Shown here piece by piece: positions 54,668 to 63,412 of a stretch of 64,000 bases of DNA (its first letter is position 1; each line of letters starts with the position of its first letter). A program made the translations under genes and the position numbers. The notes beneath the pieces are model-generated. The model was not told the origin of the DNA. It saw only the letters and a list, made by a program, of their open reading frames with translations, and did not search any database. Source of the stretch: Enterobacter sp. CC120223-11 (GTDB lineage: Bacteria > Pseudomonadota > Gammaproteobacteria > Enterobacterales > Enterobacteriaceae); the NCBI RefSeq assembly GCF_900215375.1, contig NZ_OBEF01000002.1, forward strand, positions 367,296 to 431,295. The letters run 5' to 3'.

Positions 54668-56893
54668 TCAGAAGTGCGTATTCACGCTCATATAATAAGT
54701 CCGGCCGGACTCGTTATAAGTTTCTGCGCCTGCGCCATACATATAGCCCGTCGCGCCGCCGGTGGTCTGGGCGTTACCCGCACGCCAGTGACGTTTGTCG
54801 AACAGGTTGTCGATCCCCGCCGTGAAGCTGACGTATTTGGTCGCATCCCAGGTGCCGCTCAGGCCAACGATGCTGTACGGGTTGACTTCGTTCAGCTCGC
54901 TGCCGGTGGCTGGCTGACCTTTGTAGTTGTACTTCTTCGGCTGCTGCTTGCCGTACCAGGTGAAGGTCGACTGCACGGAGAAGTCCTGGACTACCTGCCA
55001 GCTCAGGGTCGAGTTCAGCGTATATTCAGGAATGATCGACAGACGATCGCCGGTTTCCTTGTTCTTACTTTGCAGCATGTAGGTGATGTTGTTGGTCCAG
55101 TTGACGCTCTCGGTCACCGGCACGTTCAACGTGCCTTCCAGGCCTTCAACCACCGCTTTCGGCACGTTTTCCCACTGATAGAGATCGGTGCCGGAAGTGT
55201 TGGTCGCCACCGGAGCGTAGCCCGCTTCAATCTTGTTGCGGTAGTCGTTGCGGAACCAGGTGGCACCTGCCAGCCAGCCATCACGCTTGAATTCCAGACC
55301 CACTTCTTTGTTGATGCTGGTTTCAGCCTTCAGGTCTTCATTACCCTGCAGGTAGCAGCCGCTGGTGCTGGCGTAGCAGCCCTGGCCTTTGCTGTAGAGA
55401 ATGTAGTTCGGGTTGGTTTGGTACAGGCTTGGCGCTTTATAGGCGCGCGCGATACCCATCTTCAGGGTGAAGTCATCACCTAAGCCTTGAGACAGGTTCA
55501 GGGACGGGCTCCAGTTGTCGCCGACAATGCTGTGGTGATCGAAGCGCAGCGCTGGCGTCAGCATAGTGGAGTCGGTCACTTCGATGTTGTCTTCAGCAAA
55601 CAGCGAGAAGATCTCCGCCTGCGAGTACGGACTGCGGCCGGTGCTGCTGTAGCCCGGAATTTCCCCGCCCATAAAGGTTTGGGTGTTGGAGCCCATATCC
55701 TTCATTTTCTGCTGGTTCCACTCGGTGCCGAGGGTCAGCGTCTGGTTGAAGACAAAATCGACAGGCAGGTTGATTTCGCTGTGCAGCAGCACGTCGGAGA
55801 GATCGATATCAACAAACTTATTGGAGTTGAAGATCCCTTCGGTGCCGCCCGCCAGGCCTTCACCTTTACGGGAGTTACGGGTGTGTTCGTACTGCGCCCA
55901 GGTGCTGGTGGTGATGCCATTATCCCAGCCGCCGTTCCAGGTGAGGGAATAGTTCTGGCGATAAAGACGGTTGGTCTCTTTGCCGTAGTTTTCCTTCACG
56001 AAAGCATTGGTGTTGGTGTTCTGGGTATCGCCCGCGTAGAGGTTGTTCTGACGGCTGTAACCGGCTTCCAGTTCCAGCGACTGCATCGGCGCAAAGTCCC
56101 AACGCACCAGGCCATTGATGTCTTTATTTTCCACCCCTTCGCGCCCGGCGGGCAGGGTGTTCTGGTAGATCCCGGTACGCTCTGACTGATGGCCCTGGTT
56201 GATGTCCCAGGCGTCGGCCTGCGTTTTGTCCAGGTTGCCCCACAGACGGAAGCTGAAGTCGCCGCCCATCGGGCCGGTCAGGCTGAAGTTGGTACGCTTG
56301 GTGGAGCCTTCATCTTTGTGCTCCGGCAGGTTCATGTAGGTGTCCCATGAGCCGTGCCACTCGTTGCTGGCTTTTTTGGTGATGATGTTCACCACGCCGC
56401 CTGCCGCACCGTTGCCGTAACGGGCAGCGGCCGGGCCACGGATAACTTCAATACGTTCGATCATTTCCGGCGGCACCCAGCCGGTATCGCCACGGGTGTC
56501 ACGTTCGCCACGCCAGCCCAGACGCACGGAGTTGCGGCTGGTGACAGGCTTGCCGTCAACCAGAATCAGGGTGTTTTCCGGGCCCATGCCGCGGATATCA
56601 ATCTGGCGGTTGTTGCCGCGCTGGCCGCTGGTGGAGTTGCCCGTCAGGTTCACGCCCGGCATGGTACGGATAATTTCGGACACGTCGCGAGCGGGCGGAT
56701 TTTTGCGGATCTCATCCGCGGTGATAGTGGACACGCCCGGCGCCTGCAGGTTCTGCTGGGCGGCGGTCACAACCATAGTTTCTTCTGCATCTGCCGTTTT
56801 TGCCTTTGCGGTCTCTTCAGCGTGCAGTGGTAAAGCCACCCCGTAAATGCCCAGATTAACCAGTAAGGTCAGGGACTTAAGTTTGTTATTCAT
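54668..56893 (-). CDS. fepA: Ferric enterobactin outer-membrane receptor FepA
   Basis: The 741-aa TonB-dependent receptor has a signal peptide (cleavage after LHA, residue 25) and a TonB box EETMVVTA at about 37-44. The plug domain (APGVSTITADEIRKNPPARD, RGMGPENTLILVDGKPV) is followed by a 22-strand barrel ending YYMSVNTHF. Similarity to E. coli FepA is high throughout. It imports ferric enterobactin using TonB energy. It is divergent from fes with a Fur-like box between, and it is probably co-transcribed with entD. Confidence 0.96.
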   Translation of the reverse strand: MNNKLKSLTLLVNLGIYGVALPLHAEETAKAKTADAEETMVVTAAQQNLQAPGVSTITADEIRKNPPARDVSEIIRTMPGVNLTGNSTSGQRGNNRQIDIRGMGPENTLILVDGKPVTSRNSVRLGWRGERDTRGDTGWVPPEMIERIEVIRGPAAARYGNGAAGGVVNIITKKASNEWHGSWDTYMNLPEHKDEGSTKRTNFSLTGPMGGDFSFRLWGNLDKTQADAWDINQGHQSERTGIYQNTLPAGREGVENKDINGLVRWDFAPMQSLELEAGYSRQNNLYAGDTQNTNTNAFVKENYGKETNRLYRQNYSLTWNGGWDNGITTSTWAQYEHTRNSRKGEGLAGGTEGIFNSNKFVDIDLSDVLLHSEINLPVDFVFNQTLTLGTEWNQQKMKDMGSNTQTFMGGEIPGYSSTGRSPYSQAEIFSLFAEDNIEVTDSTMLTPALRFDHHSIVGDNWSPSLNLSQGLGDDFTLKMGIARAYKAPSLYQTNPNYILYSKGQGCYASTSGCYLQGNEDLKAETSINKEVGLEFKRDGWLAGATWFRNDYRNKIEAGYAPVATNTSGTDLYQWENVPKAVVEGLEGTLNVPVTESVNWTNNITYMLQSKNKETGDRLSIIPEYTLNSTLSWQVVQDFSVQSTFTWYGKQQPKKYNYKGQPATGSELNEVNPYSIVGLSGTWDATKYVSFTAGIDNLFDKRHWRAGNAQTTGGATGYMYGAGAETYNESGRTYYMSVNTHF

Positions 56894-56992
56894 TATCAGT
56901 CAACGTCCTGCTGTATGGATAAAACCTCGTCAAGGCGCAGAGCGACGTTCGGAGGTTATGGATGAAACGAAAACGCGCGCCAATACGCTATT

Positions 56993-57020
56993 GCAAATGC
57001 AAATAGTTATCAATAATATT
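56993..57020. promoter_or_regulatory. Fur-box region of the fepA/fes divergent promoter
   Basis: GCAAATGCAAATAGTTATC (56993-57011) matches the Fur consensus at 13 of 19 positions by eye and is followed by AATAATATTATCAATAA, an overlapping AT-rich half-site array. Iron repression of both directions is the known arrangement in E. coli. Confidence 0.65.
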
Positions 57021-57072
57021 ATCAATAATTTTTAAGGTGTAACAAAAATTCCATACAAGACGCGGGGTTAAC

Positions 57073-58284
57073 GTGGCGGAGACGGCAGCGGCAGGGAGTG
57101 CAGAGTGGTGGGCGGGAATTAATGGCCCCCAGTGGCGGAGGGAAGGCGAGGATTGCCACGTCACATTTTACTGGCGCGACCCGGCGGGGGATGAACATCA
57201 TTCCGCCGTTCAGCGGGTGTGGATCTATATCACCGGGGTCACCGATCATCATCAAAATGCAGTGCCGCAGACGCTGTCCCGTCTGCCCGGCACCGACGTC
57301 TGGCAGTGGCAAACCTGTCTGCCTGCCAGCTGGCGCGGTAGCTACTGTTTTATTCCCACCGAACGCACCGATGACTTCGCGGCAGAGCTGTTTACTGGCG
57401 CAGCACTCGATCGCCAGTTGCTGCGTGAGGGCTGGCGAAAACTGCTGCCGCAGGCGGTGGCCGACCCACGAAATCAGCACAGCTGGCGCGGCGGGCGAGG
57501 GCATGCTGTGTCGGCGTTTTCCTTGCCGGAAGCGCCCATACAGCCCGGCTGGGATCTGCCCGACGTACCCTATACGCCACCGGTCTGTATTCAGTGGCGC
57601 AGCCAGCGCCTCGGCAACGTGCGCCGCGTCTGGGTCTATACCACGGGCGAAATGTCTTCTGCTGAACGTCCGCTGGCGCTGCTGCTCGACGGGCAGTTCT
57701 GGGCCGAAAGTATGCCAGTCTGGTCACCGCTTGCCCGTCTGACGCGTGAAGGCCAACTGCCCTCCGCCGTGTATGTCCTTATCGACGCCATCGACACCGC
57801 GCACCGCAGCGCCGAGTTACCGTGCAACCGCGATTTCTGGCTGGCGCTTCAGGAAGAGCTGCTGCCGCAAATCCAGCGTATTGCGCCGCACAGCGAGCAT
57901 CCTGAGCGTCGTCTTGTGGCCGGGCAAAGCTTTGGCGGTCTGGCGGCGATGTATGCCGGGCTGAGCTTCCCGCAGCAGTTTGGCTGTGTGCTGAGTCAGT
58001 CCGGTTCCTACTGGTGGCCCACGCGCGGCAGCACTGAGGGGGGCGTGATCCCCGAAAAACTTTCCCGTGGCGAGTTTTCGCCGCGTGGCCTGCGCATCTG
58101 GCTGGAAGCGGGACGTCGCGAGCCGATTATCTTTAAGGCCAATCAGGCCCTCTTACAACAACTACAACGTACACAGCAGCCGGTTTTCTGGCGTCAGGTT
58201 GACGGCGGACACGATGCGCTGTGCTGGCGCGGCGGCTTAACGGCAGGGCTGATTGCGCTCTGGCAGCCGCTGCTCACGGCATAG
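57073..58284 (+). CDS. fes: Ferric enterobactin esterase Fes
   Basis: The 403-aa cytoplasmic enzyme hydrolyses the trilactone of ferric enterobactin to free iron. The N-terminal domain (VYITGVTDHHQN-like segment, FIPTERTDDF, REGWRKLLPQA) and the hydrolase domain match E. coli Fes. The catalytic S286 is in AGQSFGG and H380 is in DGGHDALCW. There is no signal peptide, in contrast to the esterase at 40825. The start codon is GTG 57073 with GGGG 5 bp upstream. ybdZ follows after 24 bp and entF after that. Confidence 0.95.
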   Translation: MAETAAAGSAEWWAGINGPQWRREGEDCHVTFYWRDPAGDEHHSAVQRVWIYITGVTDHHQNAVPQTLSRLPGTDVWQWQTCLPASWRGSYCFIPTERTDDFAAELFTGAALDRQLLREGWRKLLPQAVADPRNQHSWRGGRGHAVSAFSLPEAPIQPGWDLPDVPYTPPVCIQWRSQRLGNVRRVWVYTTGEMSSAERPLALLLDGQFWAESMPVWSPLARLTREGQLPSAVYVLIDAIDTAHRSAELPCNRDFWLALQEELLPQIQRIAPHSEHPERRLVAGQSFGGLAAMYAGLSFPQQFGCVLSQSGSYWWPTRGSTEGGVIPEKLSRGEFSPRGLRIWLEAGRREPIIFKANQALLQQLQRTQQPVFWRQVDGGHDALCWRGGLTAGLIALWQPLLTA

Positions 58285-58308
58285 TGCGCTTTACGACAGG
58301 AGTTTGGT

Positions 58309-58524
58309 ATGCAAATCAGTAACCCTTTCGATGATGCGCAAGGGCAGTTTTATATTCTGCAAAATGCGCAGCAGCAGTACAGCCTGTGGCCGCAGCAGTG
58401 CGCATTGCCCGAAGGCTGGCGCGTCGTCTGCGAACCTCAAAGCGCCGAGGTCTGCAACGCCTGGCTGGCGGCCCGCTGGACAACCCTGAACCCCGCCCAT
58501 TTCGCCGGAGCCCACCATGACTAA
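58309..58524 (+). CDS. ybdZ: MbtH-like protein YbdZ
   Basis: The 71-aa protein has the MbtH signature: NPFDD at the start, F-x-I-L-x-N, QYSLWP, and P-x-GW with two further conserved tryptophans later. MbtH-like proteins bind the adenylation domain of NRPS enzymes and stimulate it, here EntF. Its last 8 bp overlap the entF start, so the partners are translationally coupled. Confidence 0.95.
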   Translation: MQISNPFDDAQGQFYILQNAQQQYSLWPQQCALPEGWRVVCEPQSAEVCNAWLAARWTTLNPAHFAGAHHD

Positions 58525-61500
58525 CCGTTTACCGCTGGTGGCCGCACAGCCGGGGATCTGGATGGCGGAGCAGCTCTCCACGCTGCCGAACGCCTGGAGC
58601 GTCGCCCATTATGTTGAACTTGAAGGCGAGATTGATAGCGCCCTGTTCAATGAGTCCATCACCCTGGGGCTGACGCAGGCCGACACGCTGAAAATGCGCT
58701 TTGCCGAAGATAACGGCGAGCCGTGGCAGTGGGTGGATGAGAGCCTGACGCCAGCGGCGAGCACCGTGCTTGATTTTCGCGGCGAAGCCTCGCCGCATGT
58801 AGCCGCAATGGCGTCAATGCAAGCCGACCTGGCGCAGAACACCCGTGTTGATAGCGGTAACCCACTGGTCTGTCACCAACTGATCCGCATCGACGATCGC
58901 CGCTGGTACTGGTATCAGCGTTATCACCATTTGCTGGTGGATGGCTTCAGCTTCCCGGCCATTACCCGCCAGATCGTGCAAATTTATGCCGCATTGCAGC
59001 GAGGTGAAACGCCGCCCGCATCGCCGTTTACGCCGTTTGCAGAAGTTGTCGATGAGTATCAGCGCTACCAGCAGAGCGAAGCGCGCGCGCGCGATGGCGC
59101 ATTCTGGGCTGAGCAGCGTAAACAGCTGCCGCCCCCGGCTTCGCTTTCCTCTGCGCCACTGCCTGGCCGGGCGGCGACCACCGATATCTGGCGGCTGAAG
59201 CTCACGGCGGACAAGCGGGGCTTTAGTCAGATAGTGGCAACATCCTCATGTCAGCGCACCGATTTAGCTCTGGCGCTGGCCGCGCTGTGGTTGGGCCGTC
59301 TTTGCGGACGCAGCGACTACGCAGCGGGCTACATCTTCATGCGCCGCATGGGCTCTGCCGCGCTGACTGCAACGGGCCCGGTGCTGAACGTGCTGCCGCT
59401 GGCGGTCACCCTCAAACCGGAAGAAACCCTGCCGGAGCTGGCGAACCGTCTTGGCGCACAGCTGAAAAAAATGCGTCGTCATCAGCGCTACGACGCGGAA
59501 CAAATTGTTCGCGACGCAGGCAAGGCGGCGGGTGATGAGCCGCTGTTTGGCCCGGTGTTCAATATCAAAGTGTTCGACTATCAGCTCGAACTCGACGGCG
59601 TGCGCGCCACGACCCACACTCTGGCGACGGGCCCGGTAAACGACCTCGAACTGGCGCTGTTCCCGGACGAAGAGGGCGGCCTGACGATCGAAGTGCTCGC
59701 CAATAAGCAGCGCTACGACGAAGCGGCATTGCAGCAGCACATCGCCCGCCTGCTGGCGATGCTGAACCAGTTTGCCGCCAATCCTGTACTACGCTGCGGC
59801 GACGTTGAGATGGTGTCAGACGAGGAGTATCAGCGTCTGGAACAGATTAACGACACGGGCATGATGCTGCCGGAAACCACGCTCAGCGCGCTGGTCGCGG
59901 CACAGGCGGCGAAAACGCCGGATGCTATTGCGCTGGCGGATGCCCGGCTGCAGTTCACCTATCGTGAAATGCGCCAGCAGGTGGTGGCCCTGGCAAAAGT
60001 GCTACGCGAGCGTGGCGTAAAACCCGGCGACAGCGTTGCGGTCGCATTACCGCGTTCGGTTTTTTTAACCCTCGCGCTGCACGGTATTGTGGAGGCGGGT
60101 GCGGCCTGGCTGCCGCTGGACACGGGCTATCCGGACGAGCGTCTGCACATGATGCTGGAAGATGCCCGCCCCTCGCTGCTGATCACCTCTGACGATCAGC
60201 TGAGCCGTTTCTCCGGCATCGACACGCTGTGCTACACCGCGCCGCTGTCTGCGGGCGATGACACTCCGCTCGCGCTTTCCCGCCCGGAGCAGACGGCCTA
60301 TATCATCTTCACATCAGGGTCGACCGGACGGCCAAAAGGCGTGATGGTCGGCCAGACGGCGATCGTCAACCGCCTGCTGTGGATGCAGGACCACTATCCG
60401 CTCACGGCGGATGACGTGGTGGCGCAAAAAACGCCGTGCAGTTTTGACGTCTCGGTGTGGGAATTTTGGTGGCCGTTTATCACCGGCGCGAAGCTGGTGA
60501 TGGCTGAGCCGGATGCTCATCGCGACCCGCAGGCACTGCAACAGTTCTTCGCTGATTTCGGCGTGACGACCACGCACTTTGTGCCGTCGATGCTGGCGGC
60601 GTTTGTGGCCTCGCTGAGTGAAGATAACGTGGCTTCGTGCCGGACGCTTAAGCAGGTGTTCTGCAGCGGCGAAGCGCTGCCAACGGCACTTTGCCGGGAG
60701 TGGGAACAGCTCACCGGCGCGCCGCTGCACAACTTATACGGGCCGACGGAAGCGGCGGTCGACGTCAGCTGGTATCCGGCATTCGGGCCAGAGCTGGCGG
60801 CGGTGAAGGGTAACAGCGTGCCGATTGGCTTCCCGGTGTGGAACACTGGCCTGCGCATTCTCGACGCGCAGATGCGCCCGGTGCCGTTCGGCGTAGCGGG
60901 CGACCTGTATCTCACCGGCATCCAGCTGGCGCAGGGCTACATGGGGCGCCCGGATCTGACCGCCAGCCGCTTTAATGCCGATCCGTTTGCGCCAGGTGAG
61001 CGGATGTATCGCACCGGTGACGTGGCCCGCTGGCAGGATAACGGCGCGGTAGAGTATCTGGGCCGCAGCGACGATCAGCTGAAAATTCGTGGCCAGCGCA
61101 TCGAACTGGGTGAAATCGAACGCATGATGCTCACTCTGCCGGACGTGGCACAGGCGGTTGCACACGCGTGCGTGCTGAATCAGGCCGCGGCGGTGGGCGG
61201 TGATGCGCGTCAACTGGTGGGTTACGTGGTGTCGGAATCCGGGCTGCCGCTGGATTGCGCTGCGCTGCTCGAAAACCTTCGCGACAAACTTCCGCCGCAT
61301 ATGGTGCCGGTCACGCTGATTTCTCTTTCAGCCTTACCGCTCAGCGCTAACGGCAAGCTCGATCGCAAAGCCCTGCCGCTGCCGGAGCTGACGCAAAAAG
61401 CGCCGGGGAGGGCGGTGGAAAGCAAAACTGAAATCGCCGTCGCCGATGCGTTCAGCGCGCTGCTCGGCTGCGAGGTTCAGGACGTGGATGCCGATTTCTT

Positions 61501-62383
61501 CGCGCTTGGCGGCCATTCTCTGCTGGCTATGCGCCTGGCGGCACAGCTGAGCCGCACCTTTGCCCGTCAGGTTACGCCGGGGCAGGTGATGGTGGCGTCC
61601 TCCGTGGGCAAGCTGAGCCATCTGCTGGACTCGGTAAACGATGCGCAGGCGCAGCGCCTGGGTTATGAAACGCTTCTCCCGCTGCGCGAAAGTGACGGGC
61701 CGCGCCTGTGGTGCTTCCATCCGGCTTCTGGCTTTGCCTGGCAGTTCAGTGTGCTGGCCCGCTGGCTGAGTCCGCGATGGTCAATTACAGGTATTCAGTC
61801 GCCGCGCCCAGAGGGTCCGATGGCGCATGCGAACACGCTCGATGAACTCTGCGAACATCATCTGCAAACATTGCTGGCGCAGCAGCCGCATGGGCCATAT
61901 TACCTGTTTGGCTACTCGCTAGGCGGCACGCTGGCGCAGGGGATTGCTGCCCGGCTCCGCCAGCGCGGCGAAGAGGTTGCCTTCCTTGGCCTGCTGGACA
62001 CCTGGCCGCCGGAGACGCAAAACTGGTCGGAAAAGGAAGCCAACGGTCTGGATCCGGAAGTGTTGGCGGAGATCAATCGCGAACGTGATGCCTTCCTCGC
62101 TGCACAGCAAGGCCAGGCCTCTGGCGAGCTGTTCAGTGCCATTGAAGGCAACTACGCCGATGCGGTGCGCCTGCTTACCACGGCACACAGCGTGAAGTTT
62201 GACGGCAAAGCGACGTTGTTTGTTGCCGAACGCACGCTGACGCCGGGGCAGGATCCGCATCGTGCCTGGGCCCCGTGGGTGAGTGAGCTGGATGTGTACC
62301 GTCAGGACTGTGCTCACGTGGACATCATCTCCCCGCAGGCGTTTGAGGCTATTGGCCCGGTGCTGAAAGAAGTGCTTGGCTAA
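58517..62383 (+). CDS. entF: Enterobactin synthase component F (NRPS)
   Basis: The 1288-aa four-domain NRPS activates serine and, with EntB/EntE, builds and cyclises enterobactin. The condensation domain has H137-H138-LLV-D142-G. The adenylation domain (about 450-950) has FTSGSTGRPKG, YGPTEAAVDVSW, YRTGDVARW and NGKLDRKAL. The carrier-domain serine is S1001 in GGHSLLAM, modified by EntD. The thioesterase has S1134 in GYSLGGT and a C-terminal His in CAHVDIISP. All key residues are present. It is cytoplasmic. A terminator follows 9 bp later. Confidence 0.96.
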   Translation: MTNRLPLVAAQPGIWMAEQLSTLPNAWSVAHYVELEGEIDSALFNESITLGLTQADTLKMRFAEDNGEPWQWVDESLTPAASTVLDFRGEASPHVAAMASMQADLAQNTRVDSGNPLVCHQLIRIDDRRWYWYQRYHHLLVDGFSFPAITRQIVQIYAALQRGETPPASPFTPFAEVVDEYQRYQQSEARARDGAFWAEQRKQLPPPASLSSAPLPGRAATTDIWRLKLTADKRGFSQIVATSSCQRTDLALALAALWLGRLCGRSDYAAGYIFMRRMGSAALTATGPVLNVLPLAVTLKPEETLPELANRLGAQLKKMRRHQRYDAEQIVRDAGKAAGDEPLFGPVFNIKVFDYQLELDGVRATTHTLATGPVNDLELALFPDEEGGLTIEVLANKQRYDEAALQQHIARLLAMLNQFAANPVLRCGDVEMVSDEEYQRLEQINDTGMMLPETTLSALVAAQAAKTPDAIALADARLQFTYREMRQQVVALAKVLRERGVKPGDSVAVALPRSVFLTLALHGIVEAGAAWLPLDTGYPDERLHMMLEDARPSLLITSDDQLSRFSGIDTLCYTAPLSAGDDTPLALSRPEQTAYIIFTSGSTGRPKGVMVGQTAIVNRLLWMQDHYPLTADDVVAQKTPCSFDVSVWEFWWPFITGAKLVMAEPDAHRDPQALQQFFADFGVTTTHFVPSMLAAFVASLSEDNVASCRTLKQVFCSGEALPTALCREWEQLTGAPLHNLYGPTEAAVDVSWYPAFGPELAAVKGNSVPIGFPVWNTGLRILDAQMRPVPFGVAGDLYLTGIQLAQGYMGRPDLTASRFNADPFAPGERMYRTGDVARWQDNGAVEYLGRSDDQLKIRGQRIELGEIERMMLTLPDVAQAVAHACVLNQAAAVGGDARQLVGYVVSESGLPLDCAALLENLRDKLPPHMVPVTLISLSALPLSANGKLDRKALPLPELTQKAPGRAVESKTEIAVADAFSALLGCEVQDVDADFFALGGHSLLAMRLAAQLSRTFARQVTPGQVMVASSVGKLSHLLDSVNDAQAQRLGYETLLPLRESDGPRLWCFHPASGFAWQFSVLARWLSPRWSITGIQSPRPEGPMAHANTLDELCEHHLQTLLAQQPHGPYYLFGYSLGGTLAQGIAARLRQRGEEVAFLGLLDTWPPETQNWSEKEANGLDPEVLAEINRERDAFLAAQQGQASGELFSAIEGNYADAVRLLTTAHSVKFDGKATLFVAERTLTPGQDPHRAWAPWVSELDVYRQDCAHVDIISPQAFEAIGPVLKEVLG

Positions 62384-62391
62384 TCCGTTTT

Positions 62392-62425
62392 CGGGCAGTC
62401 CTCTGACTGCCCGCTATCCTTATTT
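62392..62425 (+). terminator. Terminator of fes-ybdZ-entF
   Basis: CGGGCAGTC-CTCT-GACTGCCCG is a perfect 9-bp stem with a T-rich stretch (CTATCCTTATTTT) after it, just past the entF stop. Confidence 0.8.
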
Positions 62426-62477
62426 TGCGCCTGTGGCACAATGAGCGCTTTCCATACAGGTACTGGAGTGAAGGGAA

Positions 62478-63317
62478 GTGCTCAGTCGTATCGATCTGTT
62501 CTTAATCCACCCGCCAAAGACCGCGCTGCGCGGTGCTAAAAAGGCCGGACTGGATTTCATCTGGTTTGGCGTGAAGGAACTTCGCGCTTGCCTGTTCGCC
62601 GGGCTCTTTTTCCTCGCGATTTTCTGCGTGCCCCACAGCGGAGTTTTGGGTGTACCACGCTACGATGTGCTGTTGCTGATAGCGCTCGCCATTCAGTTCA
62701 CCATGTTTTTCACCCGCCTCGAAAGCCTCGATGAAATCAAAGCCATTACGTTGTTTCACGTGCTCGGCTTTGCGCTGGAGCTGTTTAAAACGTCGTCGGC
62801 GATTGGCTCCTGGCACTACCCGGAAGCGGGCTGGAGCAAAATAGGTGGCGTGCCGCTGTTCAGTGGTTTTATGTATGCGGCGGTGGGGAGCTACATCATT
62901 CAGTGCTGGCGCCTGTTCGACCTGAAAATTCGCCATCACCCGCCGATTCTGCATGCGGTTTTGCTCTCGCTTGCGCTGTACGCCAACTTTTTCACCCATC
63001 ATTTCATCGGTGACTACCGTGGGTATATCGCGGCGGTTGCGCTCGGCATGTATGCACGCTCAACGGTGGTTTTCACCCCTTACGACAGGCCCTACAAAAT
63101 GCCACTGCTGGTGGCTTTCGCCCTGATTGGCTTTTTCATCTGGCTGGCGGAAAATATGGGCACCTTCTTCGGCGTCTGGCGCTACCCAAATCAGCTGGGC
63201 GCATGGGCGACGGTGCATGTCGGCAAATGGGGTTCCTGGACGCTGCTGGTGATGATGACCTTTACCATCACGCTGTTCCTGAAAGACATTAAAAAGCGAA
63301 TTCATGTCGCGCAATAA
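62478..63317 (+). CDS. DUF817 inner-membrane protein
   Basis: The 279-aa protein has about eight membrane helices and the pattern of the DUF817 family: ELRACLFAGLFFLAIF, HVLGFALELFKTSSAIGSWHYPE, VPLFSGFMYAAVGSYI, YANFFTHHFIGDYR and a WRYPNQLGAWATVHVGKWGSW end. It has conserved His and Trp residues on loops, but no known function. GTG 62478 is the start with AAGGGAA upstream. It takes the place that fepE has in E. coli, but it has a separate terminator and promoter region, so it is not part of the enterobactin operon. Confidence 0.82.
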   Translation: MLSRIDLFLIHPPKTALRGAKKAGLDFIWFGVKELRACLFAGLFFLAIFCVPHSGVLGVPRYDVLLLIALAIQFTMFFTRLESLDEIKAITLFHVLGFALELFKTSSAIGSWHYPEAGWSKIGGVPLFSGFMYAAVGSYIIQCWRLFDLKIRHHPPILHAVLLSLALYANFFTHHFIGDYRGYIAAVALGMYARSTVVFTPYDRPYKMPLLVAFALIGFFIWLAENMGTFFGVWRYPNQLGAWATVHVGKWGSWTLLVMMTFTITLFLKDIKKRIHVAQ

Positions 63318-63338
63318 ATACTTGAGACGATGTGTTTT

Positions 63339-63405
63339 GCCGGGTGGCGGCTATGCCTGACCCGGCCTACGCGCAGGCTCGGTAAGCACAGCGCCATCGG
63401 GCAAA
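63339..63405. repeat. REP pair (BIME-like)
   Basis: GCCGGGTGGCGGCTATGCCT, GACCCGGCCTACG and the inverse unit AGGCTCGGTAAGCACAGCGC, CATCGGGC form two REP units in opposite orientation between the convergent DUF817 and autotransporter genes. TGCCGGGTGGCGGC and CCGGCCTACG are typical enterobacterial REP words. Confidence 0.85.
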
Positions 63406-63412
63406 ACCGATA